Shown here: positions 23,773 through 32,391 of the stretch, piece after piece
How the letters are laid out: each line of letters starts with the position of its first letter
How positions within the stretch are numbered: position 1 is the stretch's first letter
DNA from: Planctomycetota bacterium
GTDB taxonomy: Bacteria > Planctomycetota > Phycisphaerae > Sedimentisphaerales > Anaerobacaceae
Reading direction: 5' to 3'
NCBI GenBank assembly: GCA_022566315.1
Contig: JADFJC010000016.1
Coordinates: 1 to 48,947 of the forward strand
Length of the DNA stretch: 48,947 bases
Position numbers and translations under genes: made by a program
Notes under the pieces: model-generated
Database searches by the model: none
Told to the model about the DNA's origin: nothing
The model's input: the letters and a program-made list of their open reading frames with translations, nothing else

Positions 23773-26007
23773 TTACTGCTTAATACTTTCGACCTTGCTG
23801 TTTTCGGCTCTGATTTTTTCCAGGACATTAAGCAACGTCGTGGCAGCGACCGCATTTTCCATATCCCGGCCGGCCCGCTGCAAGGGCCCGACGGCCTCGT
23901 CAAGTTTGCCAATCCCGAGCAATTGATAGCCCAAAAGAAGTTGCAGGTCAGCATCAAAGCTGTACACCTCGGCCTTTTCGGCAAGGCGGTCGATTTGCTC
24001 AAACAGCGCATCGTCATCCGGATATAGACCGCGAGGATAAAAGATACCTTCCTTTTCAGGTGAAACGTTCGCCAGAGTCCCCCGAAGGACCTCTGCTGCT
24101 TCTGAATATTGTTCTTTAGCGAAAAACGCCTGAGAGTAGGCAAAGGGAAGTATTATATCATCAGGTGCAAGCGCCATCGCTTCGGCGAACTTTTCGATAG
24201 CTGCATCATAATTGTCAGCTTCAAAGGCCTTGACAGCATCTTCGAAGTACATATCTGCCAGTGTTACCTCAGCGGGTTCTTCAGCCGCTTGCTGCGCTAA
24301 TTTCTCGCGAATGTCGGCAAACGTGTTATGGTCAACCGTCTGAATACCACCTATCACCTGGCTTGATGCAGACCCCACAACATTATCATCGTTGTAGTAA
24401 TTGTAGGTGTAATAGTTATACGTGCCGCCTTGTAGTTCACGGGCGATGGGGTAATAGCCGTACCAGGTGTATGGATGGCAGCCGTACCAGTAATAACGTC
24501 TGTAACTGTAACTTAGCGGCCAGTAGCCGCCTAAGCTGACGAAGATATATTTACGGTGATAATAGGGATAGACATATCTAAACGTGGACCAGGGCCCGAA
24601 GCTGTAATGCAGCATATAACGATATCTGGGCCAGACTGTCCTGTGGGATAGCTGGTTACGCCAGTTTATATATGAATGTTCATAGTGAGGAGCGTGCCTT
24701 ATTGCATAAGGACGGTCGTGATATATTACACGTGAAGACCTTCCTGTTCTGTAACTGTGCAGGGAAGTTCTATCTCCTCTACGAACATCGTTCACTACCG
24801 TAGTACCTACAACAGTCGTTCGCCTTTCCGGAAGAACTTTTCTTATCCTTGAACCGGACGATACCCTGCCAGTGCCCCTTAAGTTTGTGCTTTTGCGTTC
24901 TCGGCTGATTCCGAGTCTCTGTTCCGATTCTCTGTTGACCGGCATGGCTTTTCTGGAAACTCGGCTGCTTCTATTTCCAACCATTCCGGTGATACCGGCC
25001 CCCCGTTTACTGCTAAGAGCAGGTCTTCCTGTAGAAGGCCGAACAGAAGTTTTTCTATCCCTGACCGAACTGCCAACTTGTGGTTTTGGTGTACTGCGCA
25101 CACTCGGTTTTCCTGTACTGATCCTGCTGCCGATACGCGAGGATATGCCGGAGCTTATACGACTACTTGAACTCCCAGCCGATGGTTTCTGCGTAGTGCG
25201 GGTTGTCGGCCTTCCTGTACTGATTCTGCTGCCGATACGCGAGGATATGCCGGAGCTTATACGATTAGCTGGGCTTCCAGCAGATGGTTTTCGCGTAGTG
25301 CGGACAGTTGGCTTTCTCGTACTGATTATACTGCCGATACGTGAGGTTATGCCGGAGCTTATACGATTACCTGAGCTTCCAGCAGATGGTTTTCGCGTAG
25401 TGCGGGTTGTTGGCCTTCCTGTACTGATTCTGCTGCCGATACGCGAGGATATGCCGGAGCTTATACGATTACCTGAGATTGCCGATGTCTGTCTTCCAGT
25501 ACCGGAACTTACTGCTGTCGGCCTTCTACTACTCAGAGAGCTGCTGGATGGCCTGCGTGTGCTGGAGGTGATTCCGGGCCGTGTAGTAACAGGCCGGCTT
25601 ACCGTCACCCTACTGGGTTGACGGCTGGCTACCCCCCTGCTGGGTAGGCGGATGTTGTATCTGGTAGTTCTGCCGGAACTCGTGCCTCGTGGCGATGTAC
25701 TTCGCAGAGTAGCGCTACTTCGCCCCGAAAACCTTGATGTACTTGTTCTGGTCGGAGGCCTAATAGATCGCGATGAGGTAGTAGGTCTCCTGGGGCTTGT
25801 TCTTGTGGTAGAGGGTCGCCGGGCATTAGAGGCAGAGTTCCGGCGCGCCGGGCTTGAAACTTGCCGGCTTTTGGTGCTGCCTCCGCTCGATTTACTGCTT
25901 TTGTTGGATTTTTTCGCCGCTAAGATAGGTTCAATAAGCAGTATCAGGGCCAAAAACAGCGTTACAAAAGCAATTTTAACGTTTTCCTGGTATTTTAGCG
26001 TTGCCAT
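23773..26007 (-). CDS. Envelope protein with Ser/Arg/Thr-rich repeats and a C-terminal TPR region
   Basis: The 744 residues start with a signal/anchor (about 10-31), then an extremely basic Ser/Thr/Arg/Pro-rich region to about residue 410, including four 34-residue repeats (S-G-I-S-S-R-I-G-S-R-I-S-T-G-R-P and K-P-S-A-G-S). A Tyr/Trp-rich block follows (about 430-540), then helical TPR-like repeats (about 575-735: A-V-K-A-F-E-A-D-N-Y-D-A-A-I-E-K-F). TPR regions bind other proteins. The basic part may interact with the cell surface or with acidic polymers. GGAGA precedes the ATG. No function can be assigned. Confidence 0.8.
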   Translation of the reverse strand: MATLKYQENVKIAFVTLFLALILLIEPILAAKKSNKSSKSSGGSTKSRQVSSPARRNSASNARRPSTTRTSPRRPTTSSRSIRPPTRTSTSRFSGRSSATLRSTSPRGTSSGRTTRYNIRLPSRGVASRQPSRVTVSRPVTTRPGITSSTRRPSSSSLSSRRPTAVSSGTGRQTSAISGNRISSGISSRIGSRISTGRPTTRTTRKPSAGSSGNRISSGITSRIGSIISTRKPTVRTTRKPSAGSPANRISSGISSRIGSRISTGRPTTRTTQKPSAGSSSSRISSGISSRIGSRISTGKPSVRSTPKPQVGSSVRDRKTSVRPSTGRPALSSKRGAGITGMVGNRSSRVSRKAMPVNRESEQRLGISRERKSTNLRGTGRVSSGSRIRKVLPERRTTVVGTTVVNDVRRGDRTSLHSYRTGRSSRVIYHDRPYAIRHAPHYEHSYINWRNQLSHRTVWPRYRYMLHYSFGPWSTFRYVYPYYHRKYIFVSLGGYWPLSYSYRRYYWYGCHPYTWYGYYPIARELQGGTYNYYTYNYYNDDNVVGSASSQVIGGIQTVDHNTFADIREKLAQQAAEEPAEVTLADMYFEDAVKAFEADNYDAAIEKFAEAMALAPDDIILPFAYSQAFFAKEQYSEAAEVLRGTLANVSPEKEGIFYPRGLYPDDDALFEQIDRLAEKAEVYSFDADLQLLLGYQLLGIGKLDEAVGPLQRAGRDMENAVAATTLLNVLEKIRAENSKVESIKQ
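25079..25486 (-). repeat. Four in-frame 102-base tandem repeats
   Basis: A unit of 102 bases (34 codons) recurs four times inside the gene at 23773-26007, with boundaries near 25112, 25214, 25316 and 25418. Copies differ by scattered substitutions but keep the frame. A long plus-strand frame across the array is a by-product of the repeated, GC-biased codons. Confidence 0.85.
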
Positions 26008-26760
26008 AATACGTCTCCTTTAACTACGTAATACAATAACGGCTATATTAAAGACTTCTTCTATATATATAAGGCACTAACTTTGAATCCGGTAACAAAA
26101 ATTTTGCCCAAAAGCAATCATTATTGAGCTTTGCGTTACACCTGTTAGTCCTGAGGACTCCGCCGCAAGGCGTCCCTTACGGGACTTACGGAGAAGCGTA
26201 TGTATCCATATTAATGGAATACCTCGTCGCGGCGAAGGGCGAGGCCGTAGCGGGGGTGGTCTCGCCGGTAATGGCAGCTTGTTAATAATTTATCAGTAAC
26301 TTGCTGCTCACCGCTAACGATGCGGAGCGACTGGGTGGTGCTCGTCAAACGCGCGGGAAGGGGTTTCATAATGAAACGATGGGAATTCATACAAACAACC
26401 GGAATGGAGGGCAACGGTCGCGGTGTGCCAAAATAGTAGGAAAAGGTGGCTTCTCGACGTAAGTGTTCAACTTTTTGGGCGTTTTTTGCGAAACAACTCG
26501 CTGGGGCGGCCAGAGAATTGTTGCAATCTCGATGAGATTTTGGAAACCTGAAAAGAGAACTGTTTGAGGACACAGCGAAAAAGCATTTTTTCAAGATGTT
26601 TTTCACACTTGACCATTGCACCCGATAGCTATTTGGCAGGCAGTAAAATTGCGTTTTTGGGCAAAATACAGGGTTTTGCAGCCCATTGTGTAGCCTGAGC
26701 AGCAATACAGAGAATTAACCCACCCATAACTGACCGGTTACTGAATCTGCTGGAATTATC
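26008..26760. other. 750-base region without a convincing gene
   Basis: At 26151-26200 there is a GTCCTGAGGACTCCGCCGCAAGG unit related to other dispersed repeats. From 26211 to 26705 a single minus-strand frame of 164 codons is open, but it has no ribosome site, no domain pattern and a random-like composition. The segment has higher GC than its surroundings and several short inverted repeats (for example GGCGAG/CTCGCC near 26241 and 26270). It may be a non-coding or degraded mobile element; I cannot name it. Confidence 0.4.
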
Positions 26761-26789
26761 TTGAAATTGAGATGAAATTACGTTATTAT
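26761..26789 (+). promoter_or_regulatory. Sigma-70-type promoter of the dockerin-protein gene
   Basis: TTGAAA and TATTAT are 17 bases apart, about 130 bases before the start codon at 26918. It is the best match in the upstream region. Confidence 0.55.
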
Positions 26790-26917
26790 GAGACTTGAAG
26801 TTTGCAGGAGTAGTTCAGTGAAGTGTATATGGGAAATCCCGGATGGAATTCGCTTGCCGCAACATTGTGTTGATTAGGCAAGTCAATCTAATCTTTTTTT
26901 TAGTAGGAGGTTGTATC

Positions 26918-28372
26918 ATGAAAACACGAATTGTTTTGGGTATTTGTATTAGCTTGTTGGTAGCGGGCTCGTTGTCCGCAGCAACCAGGACTTTTACTGG
27001 AGTGGTCGACCAGTTGTGGAGCAACGCCGATAACTGGGATGCTATTCCGGGGCCGGATGATAAGGTCAGGGTACGCAGTGAGAAACCCTGTATTATTGAC
27101 TATGATGCCGGCGTTATTAATCAATATGTCGGGGAAGGTGATACTATAGGCCATCTGATACTGATAGATGGCGCTCAGCTTAGTGTTAGGACATGGAACA
27201 TCATCGGCTATAACGGTGGCGAGCCGGACGCGCGTCATACCATTGAGGTTCTGGGTGGTGTTTTAAATGGCGGCCATCCAGATTACTCCCATCAGGGCCG
27301 CACTAATATTGGACGTCAAGGATACGGCCACTTGATCATCGACTACAACGGTCAAGTGAATATGCTCTATCAAAATATGAACGTCGGCTATGACGACGGT
27401 GGCGATGGGATCGTGGACGTCCGGGGCGGTGTACTGAATCTTGGCCCCCAAACAATAAATCTCGCTACTCATGCAAATGGAAAAGCCAAATTGGATTTCT
27501 CCGGTGGTGTGATGACGCAGGCGTACTCTGATGGTCGTCTCGCTTCTATCAATGATCACATTGCCGCTGGCACCATTACCGCCTATGGTGCCATTACCGC
27601 CTCTTATGGTACGGGAACCGTGATCGTGGAAACAGTAGAAGATACTTTGATCGTCAAGGGGCTGCACCCCTTTAACCCAGTGCCCGAAGACAATGGCGAC
27701 ACTGTCCCCGGCAGCACCACGCTGGAGTGGACCGTGGATGCCGGCACGCTCGTGGATGTTTTCTTTGGGACCAAAGCGGACTTGACTGATTTCACAAAGA
27801 TTGTCAATAAGCAAGCCGTGACCTCCGTGAACGTGACGACGGTTGCCAAGCAACGTTACTTCTGGGCCGTGGATACCTACGCCCCAGGTGCGGCAGTATC
27901 GGAAATAGGTATCGTTTTTGATTTCACCGCGGATAACCAGCCGCCCGTTGCCAATGCCGGTGACGATGTAACAACCTGGCTGGAAAACGGCAGTGTCGAT
28001 GTGGCGCTCGCCGGGACCGTGACCGATGTCGATCCCACGACAACGGTTTGGACCGTGGTTTCCCAGCCCGACGATCCCAACAGCCCGGATGCTGTCATCG
28101 CCGATCCCGCGGCCTCGAACACCACCATCACCCTGTCCGCTCTGGGCGAGTATGTCCTGCAGATGGGAGCCGATGATGGTGAATACCAGGGTGAGGACAC
28201 CATGACGATTAATGTATTCAGTGACCACTGTGAAGCGGCCAAGTCGTTGCCAGGTTGGATAGCCTCTCCTGGGGATATCAATCTCGATTGTGTTGTGGAT
28301 CAACTGGATATAGTTATCTTGATTGAGAATTGGCTGGAATGTACAGGCCTGGACTGCCCGGATGCGCTGTAA
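26918..28372 (+). CDS. Secreted beta-structured protein with PKD-like and dockerin-like domains
   Basis: The start at 26918 follows TAGGAGG and opens a signal peptide (1-22), so I reject the ATG 25 codons upstream. The 484-residue product has a beta-helix-like N-terminal half (G-G-V-L-N and W-N-I-I-G-Y-N-G-G patterns, about 45-235), then an Ig/fibronectin-like region (to about 345). A PKD/REJ-type domain follows (about 350-440: P-P-V-A-N-A-G-D-D-V-T-T-W). It closes with a C-terminal dockerin-like segment (P-G-D-I-N-L-D-C-V-V-D). A cell-surface or secreted role in polysaccharide binding is likely. It is followed by two pseudopilin genes. Confidence 0.8.
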   Translation: MKTRIVLGICISLLVAGSLSAATRTFTGVVDQLWSNADNWDAIPGPDDKVRVRSEKPCIIDYDAGVINQYVGEGDTIGHLILIDGAQLSVRTWNIIGYNGGEPDARHTIEVLGGVLNGGHPDYSHQGRTNIGRQGYGHLIIDYNGQVNMLYQNMNVGYDDGGDGIVDVRGGVLNLGPQTINLATHANGKAKLDFSGGVMTQAYSDGRLASINDHIAAGTITAYGAITASYGTGTVIVETVEDTLIVKGLHPFNPVPEDNGDTVPGSTTLEWTVDAGTLVDVFFGTKADLTDFTKIVNKQAVTSVNVTTVAKQRYFWAVDTYAPGAAVSEIGIVFDFTADNQPPVANAGDDVTTWLENGSVDVALAGTVTDVDPTTTVWTVVSQPDDPNSPDAVIADPAASNTTITLSALGEYVLQMGADDGEYQGEDTMTINVFSDHCEAAKSLPGWIASPGDINLDCVVDQLDIVILIENWLECTGLDCPDAL

Positions 28373-28391
28373 TTACGAATGATGCTTTTGG

Positions 28392-28424
28392 CAGGGGTCC
28401 TGTAAGTTCAGGGCCCCTGTTTTT
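28392..28424 (+). terminator. Rho-independent terminator with an 11-base stem
   Basis: CAGGGGTCCTG pairs with CAGGGCCCCTG around the loop TAAGTT and is followed by TTTTT. It lies 20 bases after the dockerin gene and 30 before the first pseudopilin start. A near copy occurs at 29381. Confidence 0.85.
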
Positions 28425-28453
28425 AAACCATTTCACTATTAAGGGCTCGCAGC

Positions 28454-29230
28454 ATGAAGAAGGCGTTTACCCTGATTGAATTGTTAGTAGTAATTGCCAT
28501 CATTGCGGTGCTCATGGCGATTCTTATGCCGGCCCTGAGGCGGGCCAAGGAGCAGGCCATGAATGTCCAGTGTCGGTCCAATCTTCGTAATTACGGATTA
28601 GCACTAAGGATGTACCTGGACGATAACGAGCTTATCTTCCCCGTATCCCTGGAATGGCTCTATGCAGATGGAGGCAATGGCTGCCGTTGGCACGATGCAA
28701 GCAAGAACCTGGATACGCATCCGGAACTCGGTGGCTCGTTATGGCCGTACTTGGCCAACAAGGACATTCATGTCTGCCCGACATTCCTTCGCGTTGCTAA
28801 GGCTATGAGTTGCAGACTAACCGTACATGATGGATCCATACCTGTTGAGCCACAGTACGGTTATACCATGAATTCCTATCTACACGGAGATGCGTGGTAC
28901 AGAGTACCACAGGAATTCCACGGCCAAATTAAGAAGACCGCAAACGAGAGTAGTGTCAAGAATCCATCCAGGGTCTTTAGTTTCGGGGAAGAAAATACCT
29001 GGAGCATTGCCGGTATCAGCGGTGTTGGTATAAATGACAATAACCTGCGATCCACACCCAACGGCAATACTGATTGCTTTGCCACCTTTCACGGAGCAAG
29101 CGGAAACCTGAACAATGGGGTGTCCAATGCCGTGTTCGTCGATGGGCATGTGGAGAAGGTAACTCCCTATCCCAGGCCCAATACCTATATTCTAAGCTGG
29201 CCGGCCGGTAAAGCACCACTCAAGTGGTAG
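28454..29230 (+). CDS. Pseudopilin-like protein with prepilin signal and H-X9-DG-type body (copy 1)
   Basis: The 258 residues start with a prepilin sequence: [20 protein letters not shown]. The prepilin peptidase would cut before F-T-L-I-E. The remaining globular part contains an H-D-like motif near the end ([12 protein letters not shown]) of the planctomycete pseudopilin family. These proteins build type II secretion-like or pilus-like structures. It is the first of two neighbouring copies with near-identical starts. Confidence 0.85.
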   Translation: MKKAFTLIELLVVIAIIAVLMAILMPALRRAKEQAMNVQCRSNLRNYGLALRMYLDDNELIFPVSLEWLYADGGNGCRWHDASKNLDTHPELGGSLWPYLANKDIHVCPTFLRVAKAMSCRLTVHDGSIPVEPQYGYTMNSYLHGDAWYRVPQEFHGQIKKTANESSVKNPSRVFSFGEENTWSIAGISGVGINDNNLRSTPNGNTDCFATFHGASGNLNNGVSNAVFVDGHVEKVTPYPRPNTYILSWPAGKAPLKW

Positions 29231-29331
29231 GATCATCCTGTGCCCCAAGGTGGAGCTGTGCAATGTACCAATTGCGCTATAAACTGCACAATATTATCTC
29301 ATTATCTATATTAGAATGATATAATTTGAAA

Positions 29332-29416
29332 TTGGATTGTCCGGAGCCGAATGCGCCGTAATTACGAATGATGCTTTTGGCAGAGGGGTCCTGTAAGTTC
29401 AGGGCCCCTCTGTTTA
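29332..29416 (+). repeat. Duplicated intergenic cassette with terminator (copy 2)
   Basis: This copies the end of the dockerin gene, including a remnant of its last codons (L-D-C-P-E-P-N-A-P), and its terminator, here with a 13-base stem (29381-29412). Relative to copy 1 the stem has gained two matching bases on each arm, so pairing is preserved. The T run is weaker (TGTTT). The sequence directly precedes the second pseudopilin gene. Confidence 0.8.
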
Positions 29417-29444
29417 ACTACTCCACGGCTAAAGGATTAGAAGC

Positions 29445-30236
29445 ATGAAGAAGGCGTTTACCCTCATCGAACTATTAGTGGTGATAGCCATTATCGCTAT
29501 TCTGATGGGCATCCTAATGCCTGCTCTGCAAAGTGTTCGTGAACAGGGGCGCATGGTTGCCTGTCAATCCAACCTACGTCAGTGGGGTCTCATTTTTGCC
29601 ATGTATATAGAGGAGAATGACGGTAAGTTTTTGAGTGGTTTGGTGAATGGATCAACCCAGAATGTACAACACGGAGATTGGTGGCGAGAACCGCTCAAGC
29701 CGTATGCCAAATACGAAAAAATGTGGTTGTGTCCAACCGCATCCAAGAACCGGACCTCTACATCGAATAATAGTATGTCGCCGGCACAGAATCCCTATGA
29801 CGCCTGGCGTGTTCCCGATTCTCAGGGAGGCGATGTCGGTAGTTATGCGCCCAATGGATGGATGTGCAACCCACCGCGCAGTATGAGTTCCTTGTGGGGA
29901 CGGGGGCCTGCGTCTCATTACTGGCGGGGATTTCCTGCGAAGTACGCCAATAAAGTGCCTGTTTTTACAGAAGGTTGGTGGGTGGATGCCTGGCCGCGTG
30001 ATACGGATACCCCTTACACGGATCGCGATAATTTTAAGTCCGGAGGCAGTGGTGAGATGCGTACGGTATGCGTGGATCGTCACAAGCTGACGCAAAATGT
30101 TCTATTTGCCGATTATTCCATAAGGCGGGTTTCTCTCAAGCAGTTGTGGCGCCTGAAGTGGCACAAAGAGTATGATCTGCATGCCAAACTGCCGGAATGG
30201 CCGGATTGGATGGCCCGCTGCAAGGATCCCCAATAA
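29445..30236 (+). CDS. Pseudopilin-like protein with prepilin signal (copy 2)
   Basis: The 263 residues begin with nearly the same prepilin segment as copy 1 ([20 protein letters not shown]). The globular part differs considerably and is Trp-rich, ending in [12 protein letters not shown], the counterpart of the F-V-D-G-H motif. Duplicate pseudopilins with divergent bodies are common in this phylum. AAAGGA lies 10 bases before the start. Confidence 0.85.
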   Translation: MKKAFTLIELLVVIAIIAILMGILMPALQSVREQGRMVACQSNLRQWGLIFAMYIEENDGKFLSGLVNGSTQNVQHGDWWREPLKPYAKYEKMWLCPTASKNRTSTSNNSMSPAQNPYDAWRVPDSQGGDVGSYAPNGWMCNPPRSMSSLWGRGPASHYWRGFPAKYANKVPVFTEGWWVDAWPRDTDTPYTDRDNFKSGGSGEMRTVCVDRHKLTQNVLFADYSIRRVSLKQLWRLKWHKEYDLHAKLPEWPDWMARCKDPQ

Positions 30237-30443
30237 GAGGCATCACGACCGTCAGGCTGTCAGTAAGAGGGTTCACATGTAATTTTGAGTTGTACCTAAA
30301 TTGAAATGGAAAGGAGCGGGTCACAATAATCGAAATCGATGGGCTAAACGCCCCGACTTGAATTTCATCCCTATTTTCATCAGGTAGAAATACTTTAAAT
30401 AAGCACTTACAAACGGAATAATGAAATGAAAATCTGCAGTCTG
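30237..30443. other. Intergenic, nothing recognisable
   Basis: About 200 bases between the second pseudopilin and a minus-strand gene. There are no clear promoter, terminator or repeat words apart from AT-rich sequence. A convergent-gene spacer. Confidence 0.4.
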
Positions 30444-30809
30444 TCAATTCCGCACGGCTAAACGCAGTCTTCGACAGTCATTAGTAGCTTTATCTGAGCA
30501 TTCCTTGCACCACACAGCCAATCCGTCTTTATGTCTGAGATGTTTGTAGAATATGCTCTCGGCCTTCCACTTTTTACATCTGGCACATCGCTTCTGTTTC
30601 ACACCTTCAACGAGTCGATGAAGGTCCTCATAGCTATTGTATTTTTTCACAGCCTCTTTGTTTTCCCTGTAACGTTTCCGCGCATATTCAGACTCACACT
30701 GCCTGCACCAAACCCTCAGCCCGCCCGTATTGGTGCTATTCTCGCCAAACTCACTTTCGTCTTTCTGCTTTTTGCATTTGCTACATCGTCTCATTTTTCC
30801 ATCCATCAT
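30444..30809 (-). CDS. Small protein with two C-x-x-C zinc ribbons
   Basis: The 121 residues hold two tandem, similar zinc ribbons: R-C-S-K-C-K-K-Q-K-D-E-S-E-F (about 8-21) with C-R-Q-C (about 35-38), and R-C-A-R-C-K-K-W-K-A-E-S-I-F (about 73-86) with C-K-E-C (about 100-103). Such ribbons bind nucleic acid, often in phage and HNH-associated proteins. The gene is isolated and lacks a clear ribosome site; the alternative starts at 30806 or 30794 keep both ribbons. It may be a mobile-element or phage remnant. Confidence 0.7.
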   Translation of the reverse strand: MMDGKMRRCSKCKKQKDESEFGENSTNTGGLRVWCRQCESEYARKRYRENKEAVKKYNSYEDLHRLVEGVKQKRCARCKKWKAESIFYKHLRHKDGLAVWCKECSDKATNDCRRLRLAVRN

Positions 30810-31102
30810 TTTAACTATCCATAACAGGACTCACCGAGGTGTTTAACCTTGGCCTTTTCCATAATTCCTTATCCTATCACATAATCGTTCAAAAGACAAA
30901 GATTCGCTGCAAATTTCCTTAATTGGTATGCGACCAGATTTTCTGGCAAACGGTTTTGGGGATTGCCGAAAGTATCTTGCGGTGATACTGCGCGGCTTTG
31001 GCCATCATTGCGAGGCCCGTGAAGCAGGCCGTGGCAATCTCCTGTTATGCACAATAAAAGGCCTCATTTTGTTAGATGTTCTAATTTACTACTTTTTTTA
31101 CT
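30810..31102. repeat. Intergenic region with an ATTGCGAGG/GCAATCTCC repeat
   Basis: The core (31004-31042) reads CATCATTGCGAGGCCCGTG, then GCAGGCC, GTGGCAATCTCC. It is the widespread GAAGC-type repeat with ATTGCGAG and CAATCTCC ends. A plus-strand frame of 92 codons crosses it but looks random. The rest is AT-rich spacer. Confidence 0.5.
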
Positions 31103-32074
31103 TCAATTTAAATTCCCCAGGAGTTGACTTTCTACTCTATGACTTTCAAGTTGCCCTTCTACAAAATCAAGCGTTGCCGCCAGCTCTTCGGAGTAATCGT
31201 TTTTAACCACCTCAATAGCTGCAAGTAAGCTTGTTTTCATTAGTTCAGATGGCACTTCAACGATAATTCCATACTCCCCTTCCAACATTAGTTCAGCTAA
31301 TTGTGCACCTTGTTCAGCCATCAAATCTATTGCGTTTTCCTGTGTTAATATTTCGCCGTAAAGTTCCATATACTCTTTGAATATTTTTTCAGTTTCAACG
31401 ATCATTAGGATTGCTTCTTCAACTATCATCCCAGCCTCTCCGGCGAAATCTTTTGCATATGCTTTACTCAATAGCATTGGGACGAATGGACTTCTCAATT
31501 TAGCGGCCACTTGCATCCGCGTTCCGATTCGCGTATCTTCATTTTGACTTACTAACAAATCAACCGCACTTTCTATGGCACTATCAGCAATCCTCAAAGC
31601 GAATTCATCAAGTAATTCCGGCGTGTAAGCAATGTTGTTTGCGTTCAAAAACAACATAATTCCGAGCTTTAATTGAGGCGCCAGTATTTTCTTTTTTGTA
31701 ACTACATAACCCTCTCCGGATTTGATGCCCACAGACTTAATATGTGCTGTGTGGTCTGCTCCCCAATCTTCATTATGGCTCGCAAATCCGTATCCAAACG
31801 CATTGCTTTCGTCGGACTTTGCCTTCTTGACCACCTTCATAAACTCATAATGTGTTTTGTTCCATAAATAATCCTGATGTTCATAGCCAAACATCAGATT
31901 AAACATATCCGGTACAACTGCACCATACATCTCCTGCAGATTCATAACGCCCGGCTCGTGCCCTAATTCTTTAGCAAGATACGCGTGAGTAGCCGCTCCC
32001 CACCCAAACGCTAAGCTGGGCCCGGCACATACAATTACAGTGATAATCAGACTTGAAAGTAACCTATTGTTCAT
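31103..32074 (-). CDS. Zinc-dependent phospholipase C-like protein, secreted
   Basis: The 323 residues begin with a signal peptide (about 1-22) followed by the conserved W-G-A-A-T-H-A-Y-L-A, in which the Trp and His are zinc ligands in the phospholipase C/P1-nuclease fold. Further ligand-like residues are V-P-D-M-F-N, K-T-H-Y-E and S-H-N-E-D-W-G-A-D-H-T-A-H. The C-terminal half is helical and less conserved, so the substrate is uncertain. It would act on phospholipid or phosphoesters outside the cell. AGGAGGCAGGAAG precedes the ATG. A long AT-rich upstream region separates it from the next gene. Confidence 0.8.
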   Translation of the reverse strand: MNNRLLSSLIITVIVCAGPSLAFGWGAATHAYLAKELGHEPGVMNLQEMYGAVVPDMFNLMFGYEHQDYLWNKTHYEFMKVVKKAKSDESNAFGYGFASHNEDWGADHTAHIKSVGIKSGEGYVVTKKKILAPQLKLGIMLFLNANNIAYTPELLDEFALRIADSAIESAVDLLVSQNEDTRIGTRMQVAAKLRSPFVPMLLSKAYAKDFAGEAGMIVEEAILMIVETEKIFKEYMELYGEILTQENAIDLMAEQGAQLAELMLEGEYGIIVEVPSELMKTSLLAAIEVVKNDYSEELAATLDFVEGQLESHRVESQLLGNLN

Positions 32075-32196
32075 CTTCCTGCCTCCTAAATTAAATTAGC
32101 GAACATTTTTCCACTTTGGATGTGATTATTTGTTATTATAACCTCTCGCTTGTGCAAATGCAACTATTATTGCGTCAAGTTTGAATGTGTAACTTG

Positions 32197-32242
32197 TCAT
32201 TCCCGCGAAGCTTGTGCCCGCGAAAGCGGGTAGCGGGAATCC
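32197..32242. repeat. Palindromic REP-like repeat
   Basis: TCATTCCCGCGAAGC and CCCGCGAAAGCGGG, then TAGCGGGAATCC form nested inverted repeats. Related to the palindrome at 16751. Such CCCGC/GCGGG units are dispersed in many bacterial genomes. Confidence 0.6.
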
Positions 32243-32391
32243 ACTTCTTCAATAACAGAGATGTTAAGGCCCAATAATTTTTCACCTACATACTCGAATC
32301 GCACCCGGCCTGGTATCCCAAAAATAAATTTCTTGACTAAAGTGGAAATTATTTGTAATGCTGTCCATATATAATACGCAAAAAGGATTTT

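Noticed and set aside
24872-25621. Long plus-strand frame of 249 codons
   Set aside because: It is a shadow of the tandem repeats in the minus-strand gene; the Leu-rich product has no start signal.
26211-26705. Minus-strand frame of 164 codons
   Set aside because: No ribosome site, no domain, random-like composition; reported only as an unexplained segment.
27263-28303. Minus-strand frame of 346 codons opposite the dockerin protein
   Set aside because: The plus-strand gene has signal peptide, ribosome site and domains; this is its antisense shadow.
30928-31206. Plus-strand frame of 92 codons
   Set aside because: It crosses an ATTGCGAGG-type repeat and the end of the phospholipase gene; no ribosome site.
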